Shown here piece by piece: positions 12,518 to 26,200 of a DNA stretch of 64,000 bases. Positions within the stretch are counted from its first letter, which is position 1. Every line of letters starts with the position of its first letter. A model generated the notes under the pieces. That model saw nothing but the letters and a program-made list of their open reading frames with translations. It searched no databases and was not told where the DNA came from. Source of the DNA: Chamaelirium japonicum (Eukaryota > Streptophyta > Magnoliopsida > Liliales > Melanthiaceae); contig CANTAL010000132.1 of the NCBI GenBank assembly GCA_947650365.1, forward strand, positions 248,001 through 312,000. The letters are read 5' to 3'. A program made the position numbers and the translations under genes.

Positions 12518-15500
12518 GGAATGAATTAAAATAGATCGTACGAATGAATTAGATTGTATCGTGCGAATGAGTTAGAATGGATCATACGAATGAATTAGAT
12601 TGTATCGTGCGAATGAATTAGAATGGATCATACGAATGAATTAGATTGTATCGTACGAATGAATTAGAATGGATCGTACGAATGAATTAGAATGGATCGT
12701 ACGAATGAATTAGAATGGATCGTATGAATGAATTAGAATACATCGTACGAATGAATTAGAATGGATACATTCGTGCGAATGAATAAGAATGGATCGTACG
12801 AATGAATTAGAATGAATCATACAAATGAATTAGAATAGAATGGATCTTACGAATGAATTAGAATAGATCATACGAATGAATTAGAATAGATCGTACGAAT
12901 GAATTAGAATGGATACATTCGTGCGAATGAATTAGAATGGATCGTACGAATGAATTAGAATGGATCATACGAATGAATTAGATTGTATCGACTGAATAGA
13001 TCGTGCGATCGTACAATCCATTCTAATTCGTATGAACTAGATTGTGCGAATGAATTAGAATGGATCGTATGAATAGATCGTACGCTCCATTCTAATCCAT
13101 TCTACTTCATTCATACGATCCATTCTAATTCATTCATATGATCCATTCTAATTCATTCGCACGATCAATTCTAACTCATTCATATGATCCATTCTAATTC
13201 ATTCGCACGATCCATTCTAATTCATTCGTACGATCCATTCTAATTCATTCGCACGAATGTATCCATTCATGCTAATTCATACGTACGAATGAATTCATTC
13301 GTACTAATTAATTCGTACGATCCATTCTAATTCATTCGCACGAATATATCCATTCTAATTCATTCGCATGATCTATTCTAATTCAATCGTATGATCCATT
13401 CTAATTCATTCGTACGATCCATTCTAATTCATTCGCACGATCCAATCTAATTCATTCGTACGATCCATTCTTATTCATTCGTACGATCCATTCTAATTCA
13501 TTCGCACGATCCATTCTAATTCATTCGTACGATTCATTCTAATTCATTCGCACGAATGTATCCATTCTAATTCATTCGTACGATCTATTCTAATTCATTC
13601 GCACGATCCATTCTAATTCATTCGTACGATCCATTCTAATTCAGTCGTACAATCCATTCTAATTCATTCGCACGATCCATTCTAATTCATTCGCATGATC
13701 CATTCTAATTCATTCGTACGATCCATTCTAATTCAGTCATACAATCCATTCTAATTCATTCGTACGATCCATACTAATTCATTCGTATGATCCATTCTAA
13801 TTCATTCGTACGATCCATTCTAATTCATTCGCATGATCCATTTTAACTCATTCGTATGATCCAATCTAATTCATTCGCACGATCCAATCTAATTCATTCC
13901 TACGATCCATTCTACTTCATTCGCACGATCCAATCTAATTCATTCGTACGATCCATTCTAATTCATTCGTACGATCCATTCTAATTCATTCGCACGATCC
14001 ATTCTAATTCATTCGTACGATCCATTCTAATTCATTCGCACGAATATATCCATTCTAATTCATTCGCACGATCTATTCTAATTCAATCGTATGATCCATT
14101 CTAATTCATTCGTACGATCCATTCTAATTCATTCGCACGATCCATTCTAATTCAGTCGTACAATCCATTCTAATTCATTCGTACGATCCATTCTAATTCA
14201 TTCGTATGATCTATTCTAATTCATTCGTACGATCCATTCTAATTCATTCGCACGATCCAATCTAATTCATTCACACGATCCATTCTAATTCATTCGTACG
14301 ATCCATTCTAATTCATTCGCACGAATGTATCCATTCTAATTCATTCGTACGATCCATTCTTACTCATTCGTACGATCCATTCTAATTCATTCACACGAAT
14401 GTATCCATTCTAATTTATTCGTACGATCCATTCTAATTCATTCGCATGATCCATTCTAATTCATTCGTATGATCCATTCTAATTCATTCGTACGAATGTA
14501 TCTATTCTAATTCATTCGTACGATCCATTAGAATGGTTCGTATGAATGAATTAGAAAAGATTGTACGACTGAATTAGAATGGATCATACGTATGAATTAG
14601 ATTGTATCGTACGAATGAATTAGAATGGATCATTCGAATGAATTAGAATGGATCGTACGAATGAATTAGAATAGATCGTACAAATGAATTAGAATGGATC
14701 GTACGAATGAATTAGAATGGATACATTTGTGCGAATGAATTAGAATGGATTGTACGAATGAATTAGAATGGATCGTGCGAATGAATTAGAATGGATCGTA
14801 CGAATGAATTAGAATGGATCGTACGAATGAATTAGATTGGATCGTGCAAATGAATTAGAATGGATCGTACGAATGAATTAGAATCGATCGTACGACTGAA
14901 TTACAATAGATCGTACGAATGAATTAAAATGGATACATTCGTGCGAATGAATTAGAATGGATCGTACGAATGAATTAGAATGGATCGTGCGAATGAATTA
15001 GAATGGATCATATGAATGAATTAGAATTGATCGTGCGAATGAATTAGAATGGATCGTACGAATGAATTAGAATCGATCGTACGAATGAATTAGAGTGGAT
15101 GTATGAATGAATTAGAATGGATCGTGCGAATGAATTATAATAGATCGTACGAATGAATTAGAATGGATCGTATGAATAAATTAGAATGGATCGTATGAAT
15201 GAATTAGAATAGATCGTACGAATGAATTAGAATGGATACATTCGTGCGAATGAATTAGAATGGATCGTACGAATGAATCAGAATGGATCGTACGAATGAA
15301 TTTGAATGGATCGTGCGAATGAATTAGAATGGATCGTACGAATGAACTAGAATGGATCATACGAATGAAATAGAATGGATCATGCGAATGAATTAGTTTG
15401 GTCGTGCGAATAAATTAGAATGGATAGTACGAATGAATTAGAATGGATACATTCATGCGAATGAATTAGAATTGATCGTACGAATGAATTAGAATGGATC

Positions 15501-16140
15501 GTACGAATGAATTAGAATGGATCGTATGAATGAATTAGAATGGATCGTGCAAATGAATTAGAATAGATCATACGAATGAATTAGAATGGATACATTCGTG
15601 CGAATGAATTAGAATGGATCGTGCGAATGAATTAGAATGAATACATTCTTACGAATGAATTTGTATGGTTTGTATGAATGAATTAGAATGGATTGTACGA
15701 CTGAATTAGAATGGATCATACGAATGAATTAGATTGTATCGTACGAATGAATTAGAATGGATCGTGCGAATGAATTAGAATGGTTCGTACGAATGAATTA
15801 GAATCGATCGTATGAATGAATTAGAATGGATCGTGCGAAAGAATTAGAACAGATCGTACGAATGAATTAGAATGGATACATTTGTGCGAATGAATTAGAA
15901 TGGATCGTATGAATGAATTAGAATGGATCGTGCGAATGAATTAGAATGGATCGTACGAAAGAATTAGAATGAATATATTCGTGCGAATGAATTAGAATGG
16001 ATCGTACGAATGAATTAGATTGTATCGTACGAATGAATTAGAATGGATCGTGCGAATGAATTAGAATGGATCGTACGAATGAATTAGAATGGATCGTGCA
16101 AATGAATTAGAATAGATCGTACGAATGAATTAGAATGGAT

Positions 16141-19100
16141 ATATTCGTGTGAATGAATTAGAATGGATCGTACGAATGAATTAGATGGATCATGCGAATG
16201 AATTAGAATGGGTCGTACGAATGAATTAGAATGGATCGTACGAATAAATTAGATTGGATCATGCGATTGAATTAGAATGGATCGTACGAATGAATTAGAA
16301 TGGATACATTCGTGCGAATGAAATAGAATGGATGGTACGAATGAATTAGAATGGATCGTGCGAATGAATTAGAATGGATCGTACAAATGAATTAGAATGG
16401 ATCGTATGAATGAATTAAATGGATGTACGAATGATTTAGATTGGATACATTCTAATTCATTCGTACGATCCATTCTAATTCATTCGCACAATCTATTCTA
16501 ATTCATTCGTACGATCCATTCTAATTCATTAACACGATCCATTCTAATACATTCGTAAGATCCATTCTAATTCATTCGTACGATCCATTCTAATTCATTC
16601 GCACGATCCAATCAAATTCATTCGTACGATCCATTCTAATTTATTCGTACGATCCATTCTAATTCATTCGCACGATCCATTCTAATTCATTCGTACGATC
16701 CATTCTAATTCATTCGCACGATCTATTCTAATTCATTCATACGATCCATTCTAATTCATTCGTATGATCCATTCTAATTCATTCGCACGATCCATTCTAA
16801 TTCATTCGTACGATACAATATAATTCATTCGTATGATCCATTCTAATTCATTCGTACGATCCATTCTAATTCATTCGTACTATCCATTCTAATTCATTCG
16901 CACGATCCATTCTAATTCATTCGTACGATACAATCTAATTCATTCGTATTATCCATTCTAATTCAGTCGTACAATCCTTTCTAATTCATTCGTATGATCC
17001 ATTCTAATTCATTCGCACGATCCATTCTAATTCATTCGCACGATCAATTCTAATTCATTCATATGATCCATTCTAATTCATTCGCACGATCCATTCTAAT
17101 TCATTCGTACGATCCATTCTAATTCATTCGCACGAATGTATCCATTCTAATTCATTCGTACGATCTATTCTAATTCAGTCGTACGATCGATTCTAATTCA
17201 TTCGTACGATCCATTCTAATTCATTCGCACGATCCAATCTAATTCATTCGTACGATCCATTCTAATTCATTCGTACGATACAATCTAATTCATTCGTACG
17301 ATCCATTCTAATTCATTCGTACGATCTATTGTAATTCATTCGCACGAGCCATTCTAATTCATTCATACATCCATTCTAATTCATTCGTACGATCTATTCT
17401 AATTCATTCGCACGATCCATTCAAATTCATTCGTACGATACATTCTAATTCATTCGCACGAATGTATCCATTCTAATTCATTCATACGATCTATTTTAAT
17501 TCATTCGCACGATCTATACTAATTCATTCATACGATCCATTCTAATTCATTCATACAATCCATTCTAATTCTTTCGCATGAATGTATCCATTCTAATTCA
17601 GTCGTACGAATGAAATAGAATGGATCATACGAATGAATTTGAATGAATTAGAATGGATTGTGCGAATGAATTAGAATGGATCGTATGAATGAATTAGAAT
17701 GGATCGAGCGAATGAATTAGAATCGAACATGCGAATGAACTAGAATGGATCGTACGAATGAATTAGAATGGATCGTGCGAATGAATTAGAATGGATCGTG
17801 CGAATGAATTAGAATGGATCGTACTAATGAATTAGAATGGATCGTATGCATGAATTAGAATGGATCGTGCGAATGAATTATAATAGATCGTACGAATGAA
17901 TTAAAATGGATACATTCGTGCGAATGAATTAGAATGGATCGTACGAATGAATTAGAATGGCTCGTGCGAATGAATTAGAATGGATTGTATGAATGAATTA
18001 GAATGGATCATATGAATGAATTAGAATAGATCGTGCGAATGAATTAGAATGGATCGTACGAATGAATTAGAATGGATACATTCGTGCGAATGAATTAGAA
18101 TGGATCATACGAATGAGTAAGATCGTGTGAATGAAATAGAATGGATTAGAATGGATCGTGCGAATGAATTAGATTCTATTCTATGATCCATTCTAATTCA
18201 TTAGTACGATCGTACGATCTAATAAATTGTTCATTCTAATTCATTCGTACGAATGGATCGTACTATTCGCACGATCCATTCTAATTCATTCGTACGATTC
18301 ATTCATTCGTATGATCCATTCTACGATCTAATTTATTCGTACGATCCATTCTAATTCATTCGCACGATCCATTCTAATTCATTCGTATGATCCATTCTAA
18401 TTCATTCGTACGATCTATTCTAATTTATTCACACGATCCATTCTATTTCATTCGTACAATCCATTCTAATTCATTCGAACGATCCATTCTAATTCATTCA
18501 TACGATACAATCTAATTCATTCGTACGATCCATTCTAATTCATTCGCACGAATATATTCATTCTAATTCATTCGTACGATCCATTCTAATTCATTCGCAC
18601 AAATGTATCTATTCACATGATCCATTCTAATTCATTCGTACGATCCATTCTAATTCATTCGTATGATCCATTTCATTCGTACGATCCATTCTTACTCATT
18701 CGTACGATCCATTCTAATTCATTCGCACGAATGTATCCATTCTAATTCATTCGTACGATCCATTCTAATTCTTTCGTACGATACAATCTAATTCATTCGT
18801 ATGATCCATTCTAATTCAGTCGTACGATCCATTCTAATTCATTCGTACGATCCATTCTAACTCATTCGTACGATCCATTCTAATTCATTCGCACGATCCA
18901 TTCTAATTCATTCGTACGATCCATTCTAATTCATTCGCACGATCCATTCTAATTAATTCGCACGATCCATTCTAATTCATTCGCACGATCCATTCTAATT
19001 CATTCGTACGATCCATTCTAATTCATTCGCACGATCCATTCGAATTCATTCGTACGATACAATCTAATTCATTCACCCGATCCATTCTAATTCATTCGTA

Positions 19101-20771
19101 CGATCCATTCTAATTCATTCGCACGAATGTATCCATTCTAATTCATTCGTAAGATGTATTCTAATTCATTCGTATGATCCATTCTAATTCATTCGTACGA
19201 TCCATTCTAATTCATTCGCACGATCCATTCTAATTCACTCGAACGATCCATTCTAATTCAGTCGTACAATCCATTCTAATTCATTCGTACGATCCATTCT
19301 AATTCATTCGCACTATCCATTCTAATTCATTCGCACGATCAATTCTAATTCATTCGTATGATCCAATCTAATTCATTCGAACGATCCAATCTAATTCATT
19401 TGTACGATCCATTCTAATTCATTCGCATGATCTATTCTAATTCATTCGCACGATCCATTCTAATTCATTCGTACGATCCATTCTAATTCATTCGTATGAT
19501 CCATTCTAATTCATTCGTACGATCCATTCTAATTCATTCGTACGATCCATTCTAGTTCATTCGCATGTTCGATTCTAATTCATTCGTACGATCCATTCTA
19601 ATTCATTCGTACGATCCATTCCAATTCATTCGCACGATCCATTCTAATTCATTCGTACAATCCATTCTAATTCATTCGCACGAATGTATCCATTCTAATT
19701 CATTCGTACGATCCATTCTAATTCATTTGTACGATCTCTTCTAATTCATAAGTACGATCCATTCTAATTCATTCGCATGATCCATTCTAATTCATTCGTA
19801 CGATACAATCTAATTCATACGTATGATCCATTCTAATTCAGTCGTACAATCCTTTCTAATTCATTCATACGAACCATTCTAATGGATCGTGCGAATGAAT
19901 TAGAATGGATACATTCGTGCGAATGAATTAGAATAGATCGTATGAATGAATTAGAATAGATACCTTCGTGCGATCCATTCGTACGATCCATTCTAATTTA
20001 TTCGCACGATCCATTCTAATTCATTCGCACGATCCATTCTAATTCATTCATACGATCCATTCTAATTCATTCGCACGATCCTTTCTAATTCATTCGTACG
20101 ATCCATTCTAATATATTCGCACGAATGTATCCATTCTAATTTATTCGTACGATCTATTCTAATTCATTCGTACGATCCATTCTAATTCATTCGTACGATC
20201 CATTCTAATTCATTCGCACGATCCAATCTTATTCATTCGTACGATCCATTCTAATTCATTCGTACGATCCATTCTAATTCATTCGCACGATCCATTCTAA
20301 TTCATTCGTACGATCCATTCAAATTCATTCGCACGATCCATTCTAATTCATTCATATGATCCATTCTAATTCATTCGCACGATCCATTCTAATTCATTCG
20401 CACGATACATATGAATTAGAATGAATTTGAATGGATCGAATGAATGAATTCATTCGTATTCATTCGTACGATCGTGCGAATGAATTCATGCGAATGGATT
20501 GTACAATTCGTGCGAATGGATTAGAATGGATCCATTCGTGCGAATGAATTAGAATGGATCGTGCGAATGAATTAGAATGGATCGTACGAATGAATTAGAA
20601 TGGATCGAGCGAATGAATTAGAATAGATCGTACAAATGAATTAGAATGGATATATTCGTGTGAATGAATTAGAATGGATCGTGCGAATGAATTAGAATGG
20701 ATCGTACGAATGAATTAGAATGGATCATGCGTATGAATTAGAATAGATCGTACGAATGAATTAGAATGGAT
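16141..20771. repeat. About 4.63-kb satellite duplication unit, first copy
   Basis: Marker strings near 16141 (ATATTCGTGTGAATG) recur at 20772, an offset of 4631 bp. Markers at 16443 and 16927 recur at 23401 and 23885, an offset of 6958 bp. Subtracting LINE-A plus one copy of its target duplication (2326 bp) from 6958 gives 4632, so the two measurements agree. The second copy starts near 20772 and is split by LINE-A. A related third copy of the same junction occurs 7991 bp further on, at 31392. Confidence 0.8.
16251..16264 (+). other. Unoccupied paralogue of the LINE-A target site
   Basis: This is the 14-bp target sequence AGATTGGATCATGC, uninterrupted, in the first copy of the 4.63-kb duplication. 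A second unoccupied copy lies at 31199-31212. The flanks match those on either side of LINE-A, so these copies show the pre-insertion state. Confidence 0.85.
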
Positions 20772-20881
20772 ATATTCGTGTGAATGAATTAGAATGGATC
20801 GTATGAATGAATTAGATGGATCGTGCGAATGAATTAGAATGGGTCGTACGAATGAATTAGAATGGATCGTACGAATGAATT

Positions 20882-20895
20882 AGATTGGATCATGC
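20882..20895 (+). repeat. LINE-A target-site duplication, 5' copy
   Basis: AGATTGGATCATGC here is identical to 23208-23221 at the other end of the element. The first A is ambiguous with the poly(A) tail, so the duplication is 13 or 14 bp. The sequence is satellite in R orientation. Confidence 0.95.
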
Positions 20896-20933
20896 AGACA
20901 TGCAATTAGCAGACATGCAGACATGCAATCAGA
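20896..20933 (+). other. 38-bp filler at the LINE-A 5' junction
   Basis: These bases lie between the target duplication and the first ORF2 codon that aligns with LINE-B (CTT at 20934). They consist of three copies of AGACATGCA (starting 20896, 20911 and 20919). The longest, AGACATGCAATCAG at 20919-20932, is identical to 20972-20985 inside the element. An in-frame TAG lies at 20907-20909. Confidence 0.85.
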
Positions 20934-23039
20934 CTTGCATATGCAGATGATCTGTTAGTTTTCTGTCATGTAGACATGCAATCAGCCTTTCATTTAAAGC
21001 AGGTACTATCAGATTTCAGAAATCAGTCTGGTTTAGATGTCAATCTTAACAAATCTAAAGTTTATTTTAGCAACACGGTTGAAGACAAGCAAGCAGTCCT
21101 CAACATCCTTGGTTTTGAAGAATCACAACTCCCGGTTAAGTACCTGGGACTTCCTTTGATTTCCAAAAGATTAAAGCAGATTGATTGTCAAAGTTTGATA
21201 GACATGATCAGATTGAAAATTGGGTCTTGGAGCAGAAATTTTCTATCACTGGCCGGTAGAGTAGAACTTATAAAATCGGTTCTAAATTCTCTACATATCT
21301 ATTGGTCAGGTATTTTCGCATTTCCTAAAGCTGTGATTAAAGAGATTGAGAGAATTTTTAGTAGATTCCTTTGGAGTGGACCTTCTCTTTCTCGAAAAAT
21401 TGTGCCTATTGCTTGGAAGCATATCTGTCAACCAAAATCTGAAGGGGGTCTTGGTCTCAGAGATTTACATACTTGGAATGTGGCAGCCCTTTCAAAACAT
21501 CTATGGAGAATCTGTAATAATGAAAATTCATTATGGGTGAGGTGGATCAAATATAAATATCTGAAGCGAGATAGTTTATGTGACTGTAAAGCTAGCTCTA
21601 AGGCTTCTGGTGTTTGGAAAGGCATTCTCAATATCAGAAATCAAATCAAACCACTTATTTATACTTCAGTTGGTAATGGGGAGAACACAAACTTCTGGTA
21701 TGATTTTTGGCTACCACAAGGGCGTCTAGTGGAACTCTTCGGTGAACGAGCCATTTATGATTTAGGGTTGGGAAAAGATATTAAAGTCAGTCAGTTCATT
21801 CATGGAGGTAAGTGGTTGCTCCCAGCTGCTACCTCTGCTTATCTGATAGACATCTTCTCCTTGATCTCTCAATATCAAATCCAAAATACAAATTGCAATG
21901 ATCTGGTGATTTGGAAGCCTTCAACTGATGGTGCTTTTACTACCAAAACAGCTTGGAATGCTATAAGGGATCAAAGACCAAAATTTAAAGAATCCAAATG
22001 GATTTGGCATGGGTACAAAGTTGAGAAACATGCCTTTTGTCTATGGAGAGCTGTCAAGGATAAGCTACTAACGTGTGACAAGCTACACAAGAGAGGACTG
22101 ATGGTTCATTCCTTATGTACATTGTGTTGGTCTAACACTGAATGTCATGATCATCTCTTCTTTGAATGCTCTTATTCTAGTTGGATCTGGAGATCTATTC
22201 TTTCAAGAATGGGGATAAAAGCTACAAAACTTGGAAATATCAGGGAGGAGATTGGTAGATTACAAGCTAAATTTCAGGGGAAAGGTATGATTGCTACTAT
22301 TGCTAAGATTGCGACTGGTTGTGCTGTTTATTATTTGTGGGAGGAAAGAAACAAACGTATTTTTGATCGTACAAATAGGCATAAAAGATATGTGCTGGCT
22401 TTGATTACTCGTGATGTTCAAATTAGAGTGTCCACTACTCAGCTTTTTGATAAAGAAAATCAAGAAAATAGAATTGTTGCAGCTAAATGGGGATGTTTTC
22501 TTTCTCCAATCAGCATCAGCAGTCAGCAGGTTATATGGCAAAAGCCTACTAAAGATTGGATGAAACTTAATACTGATAGTGCTTTATTAGTTGACAAAGC
22601 AGGGATTGGAGGAATTTTTCGCAATAGAGAGGGTGTTGTTACTAAAGCCTATTATGGTCCGTCTAGATATAATGATATTCTAAATGTTGAATTGGATTCT
22701 ATTGAAGTTGGCATCAATATGGCAGTAGATATGCATATTTCACAGTTATGGATTGAGTCGGACTCCTTGGTAGCTGTTAATAGTATCAAAGGAGAATACT
22801 CCTCTATTTCCTGGACAATCAGACAAAAAGTTCAAAGTATTCGGGATCAAATGAACAAGCTTACAAAAGTGCAGATCACACATATATGGCGTGAAGGGAA
22901 TCAACCAGCTGACATTTTGTCTAAAATGGGACTTCACAGCAATACTATTACTTCTCTATATTCAGTAGCCTTCAAGGAAAATCTGAAGATTGCTATAGAG
23001 CATAACAATGCTGGTAGGGAATATGAAAGGGAAATCTGA
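20934..23039 (+). pseudogene. Truncated LINE ORF2: reverse transcriptase end, zf-RVT and RNase H
   Basis: This is the C-terminal half of an L1 ORF2 polyprotein. The frame is open from 20910. Recognisable ORF2 starts as L-A-Y-A-D-D (20934-20951), the catalytic motif of reverse transcriptase, so the fingers and most of the palm are lost. The first ATG in frame is at 20976 and gives 687 residues; the numbers below count from it. Residues 1-150 are the rest of the palm and the thumb region. Residues about 320-405 are zf-RVT, with C381, C384, H391, H393 and C398. Residues about 528-650 are RNase H, with candidate catalytic D534, E572, D596 and D646; the usual NTDGS reads NTDSA here. TGA lies at 23037-23039. 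No frameshift or premature stop was seen. No endonuclease or complete polymerase remains, so it is a non-autonomous remnant, and translation from the internal ATG would be accidental. Confidence 0.93.
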
Positions 23040-23194
23040 GGATTGTGCTTGTGGTTGTGAGGGGTGTTAATGCTTGGTTTTGTTTTCTTTTGTTTACTTC
23101 TCTCTCTGATGCCTTATATATAAAAGGCCAGAGCTGTAATGGTTTGCATCGTTTTAGGGGCGGGGTCCCCAAAAAAATCCCCATAGCTTTTATT
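23040..23194 (+). other. LINE-A 3' UTR with hairpin and conserved terminal motif
   Basis: The 3' UTR is only about 155 bp. It holds a short hairpin (23111-23128, stem GCCTT/AAGGC), then CCAGAGCTGTAATGG, then a G/C-rich block at 23157-23182 (GGGGCGGGGTCCCC, A-run, TCCCC). The A-rich tail follows. The same order of elements occurs at the end of LINE-B. A 3'-end signal read by the element's own reverse transcriptase would explain this; that is inference. Confidence 0.7.
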
Positions 23195-23207
23195 AAAAAA
23201 AAAAAAA

Positions 23208-23221
23208 AGATTGGATCATGC
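23208..23221 (+). repeat. LINE-A target-site duplication, 3' copy
   Basis: Identical to 20882-20895 and immediately after the A-run. R-orientation satellite resumes directly behind it with CGAATGAATTAG. Confidence 0.95.
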
Positions 23222-26200
23222 GAATGAATTAGAATGGATCGTACGAATGAATTAGAATGGATACATTCGTGCGAATGAAATAGAATGGATGGTACGAATG
23301 AATTAGAATGGATCGTGCGAATGAATTAGAATGGATCGTACGAATGAATTAGAATGGATCGTACGAATGAATTAAATGGATCGTACGAATGAATTAGATT
23401 GGATACATTCTAATTCATTCATACGATCCATTCTAATTCATTCGCACAATCTATTCTAATTCATTCGTACGATCCATTCTAATTCATTAACACGATCCAT
23501 TCTAATTCATTCGTAAGATCCATTCTAATACATTCGTACGATCCATTCTAATTCATTCGCACGATCCAATCAAATTCATTCGTATGATCCATTATAATTT
23601 ATTCGTACGATCCATTCTAATTCATTCGCACGATCCATTCTAATTCATTCGTACGATCCATTCTAATTCATTCGCACGATCCATTCTAATTCATTCATAC
23701 GATCCATTCTAATTCATTCGTACGATCCATTCTAATTCATTCGCACGATCCATTCTAATTCATTCGTACGATACAATCTAATTCATTCATACGATCCATT
23801 CTAATTCATTCGTACGATCCATTCTAATTCATTCGTACTATCCATTCTAATTCATTCGCACGATCCATTCTAATTCATTCATACGATACAATCTAATTCA
23901 TTCGTATGATCCATTCTAATTCAGTCGTACAATCCATTCTAATTCATTCGTACGATCCATTCTAATTCATTCGCATGATCCATTCTAATTCATTCGCACG
24001 ATCAATTCTAATTCATTCATATGATCCATTCTAATTCATTCGCACGATCCATTCTAATTCATTCGTACGATCCATTCTAATTCATTCGCACGAATGTATC
24101 CATTCTAATTCATTCGTACGATCTATTCTAATTCAGTCGTACGATCGATTCTAATTCATTCGTACGATCCATTCTAATTCATTCGCACGATCCAATCTAA
24201 TTCATTCGCACGATCCATTCTAATTCATTCGTACGATCCATTCTAATTCATTCGCACGATCCATTCTAATTCATTCGTACAATCCATTCTAATTCATTCG
24301 CACGAATGTATCTATTCTAATTCATTTGTTCGATCTATTCTAATTCATAAGCAAGATCCATTCTAATTCATTCACACGAATGAATTAGAATGGATCGTAC
24401 GAATGAATTAGAATGGATCATGCAAATGAATTAGAATGGACCGCACGATTGAATTAGAATTGATCGTACGAATGAATTAGATTGAATCGTGCGAATGAAT
24501 TAGAATGGATCGTACAAATGAATTAGAATAGATCGTACGAATGAATTAGAATAGATTGTACGAATGAATTAGAATGGATACATTCGTGCGAATGAATTAG
24601 AATGGATCGTACGAATGAATTAGAATGGATCGTGCGAATGAATTAGAATGGATCGTGCGAATAAATTAGAATGGATCGTACGAATGAATTAGATTGGATT
24701 GTGCGAATGAATTAGAATGGATCGTATGAATGAATTAGAATGGATCGTACGAATGAATTAGAATGGATCGTACGAATGAATTAGAATAGATCGTATGAAT
24801 GAATTAGAATGGATAGTACGAATGAATGGATCGTACGAATGAATTTGATTGTATCGTCCGAATGAATTAGAATGGATCGTGCGAATGAATTAGAATGGAT
24901 CGTACGAATGAATTAGATTGGATCGTGCGAATGAATTAGATTGGATTGTACGAATGAATTAGAATGGATCGTACGAATGAATTAGAATAGATAGTACGAA
25001 TGAATTAGAATGGATACAATCGTGCGAATGAATTAGAATGGATCGTACGAATGAATTAGAATGGATCATGCGAATAAATTAGAATGGATCGTATGAATGA
25101 ATTAGAATGGATCGTGCGAATGAATTAGAATGGATCGTGCGAATGAATTAGAATGGATCGTACGAATGAATTAGAATGGATTGTACGACTGAATTAGAAT
25201 GGATCATACGATTGCATTAGATTGTATCGTACGAATGAATTAGAATGGATCGTGCGAATGAATTCGAATGGACCGTACGAATGAATTAGAATGGATTGTA
25301 TGATCATACGAATGAATTAGAATGGATCGTACGAATGAATTTGAATGGCTCATACGAATGAATTAGAATGGATCGTACGAATGAATTAGAATGGATCGTG
25401 CGAATGAATTAGAATGGATCGTATGAATGAATTAGAATGGATTGTATGAATGAATTAGAATGGATCATGCGAATGAATTAGAATAGGTCGTACGAATGAA
25501 TTAGAATGGATACATTCGTGCGAATGAATTAGAATGGATCGTACGAGTGAATTAGAATGGATCATGTGAATGAATTAGAATGGATCGTACGAATGAATTA
25601 GAATGGATCATACGAATGAATTAGATTGTATCGTACGAATGAATTAGAATGGATCGTGCGAATGAATTAGAATGGATCGTACGAATGAATTAGAATGGAT
25701 CGTGCGAATGAATTAGAATAGATCGTGCGAATGAATTAGAATGGATCGTACGAATGAATTAGATTGGATCGTGCGAATGAATTAGATTGGATCATACGAA
25801 TGAATTAGAATGGATCGTGCGAATGAATTAGAATGGATCGTGCGAATGAATTAGAATGGATCGTGCAAATGAATTAGAATGGATCGTTCGAATGGATTAT
25901 AATGGATCGTACGAATGAATTAGATTAGATCGTGCGAATGAATTAGAATGGATCGTACGAATGAATTTGAATGGATCGTACGAATGAATTAGAATGGATC
26001 GTACGAATGAATTAGAATAGATCGTATGAATGAATTAGAATGGATCGTACGAATGAATGGATCGTACGAATGAATTAGATTGTATCGTACGAATGAATTA
26101 GAATGGATCGTGCGAATGAATTAGAATGGATTGTACGAATGAATTAGAATGGATCGTACGAATGAATTAGAATGGATACATTCGTGTGAATGAATTAGAA

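Larger units (their letters stand above)
1..20881. repeat. 23-bp satellite array, left segment, mosaic of both orientations
   Basis: This segment is an uninterrupted tandem array of a 23-bp monomer. Example copies are 141-163 (GCAC subtype) and 422-444 (GTAC subtype). The unit starts GATCCATTCTAA and ends CGTAC or CGCAC. Approximate orientation blocks are: F 1-50, 112-833, 1725-2015, 3207-4268, 5933-7830, 8010-8520, 10535-10690, 11160-11968, 12310-12494, 13110-14527, 16447-17606, 18310-19877 and 19978-20410; R 833-1725, 2016-2862, 3040-3207, 4268-5933, 8520-10530, 10830-11160, 11968-12205, 12495-12990, 14527-16447, 17606-18165, 19877-19975 and 20530-20881. The gaps between blocks (for example 2862-3040, 7830-8010, 18165-18310, 20410-20530) hold scrambled monomer pieces. 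Boundaries were read by eye and may be off by a monomer. No gene was found in it. Confidence 0.97.
20896..23207 (+). mobile_element. LINE-A: 5'-truncated plant L1-type retrotransposon
   Basis: This is a 2312-bp insertion in satellite, bounded by perfect 14-bp target duplications and ending in an A-run (23195-23207). It contains a 38-bp filler, the 3' part of ORF2 starting inside the reverse transcriptase YADD motif, a short 3' UTR and the poly(A) tail. The sequence coding for endonuclease, ORF1 and most of the reverse transcriptase is absent, as expected when target-primed reverse transcription stops early. The copy cannot move by itself. Its coding region has no internal stop and its target duplications are unmutated, which suggests a fairly recent insertion. 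It belongs to the same lineage as LINE-B but to a clearly different family: a block of about 110 residues is roughly three quarters identical by eye. Confidence 0.96.

Noticed and set aside
1-20881. CRISPR array or telomere-type repeat
   Set aside because: There are no spacers between units and no TTTAGGG-like motif. The repeats are directly adjacent and the organism is a plant.
23111-23128. TATA-box-like TATATATAAAAGG in the LINE-A 3' UTR
   Set aside because: No transcription unit follows except satellite. The position matches the hairpin seen in LINE-B, which is a better explanation.
23045-23227. Small open frame after the LINE-A ORF2 stop
   Set aside because: It runs through the 3' UTR, the poly(A) tail and into satellite, so it is accidental.
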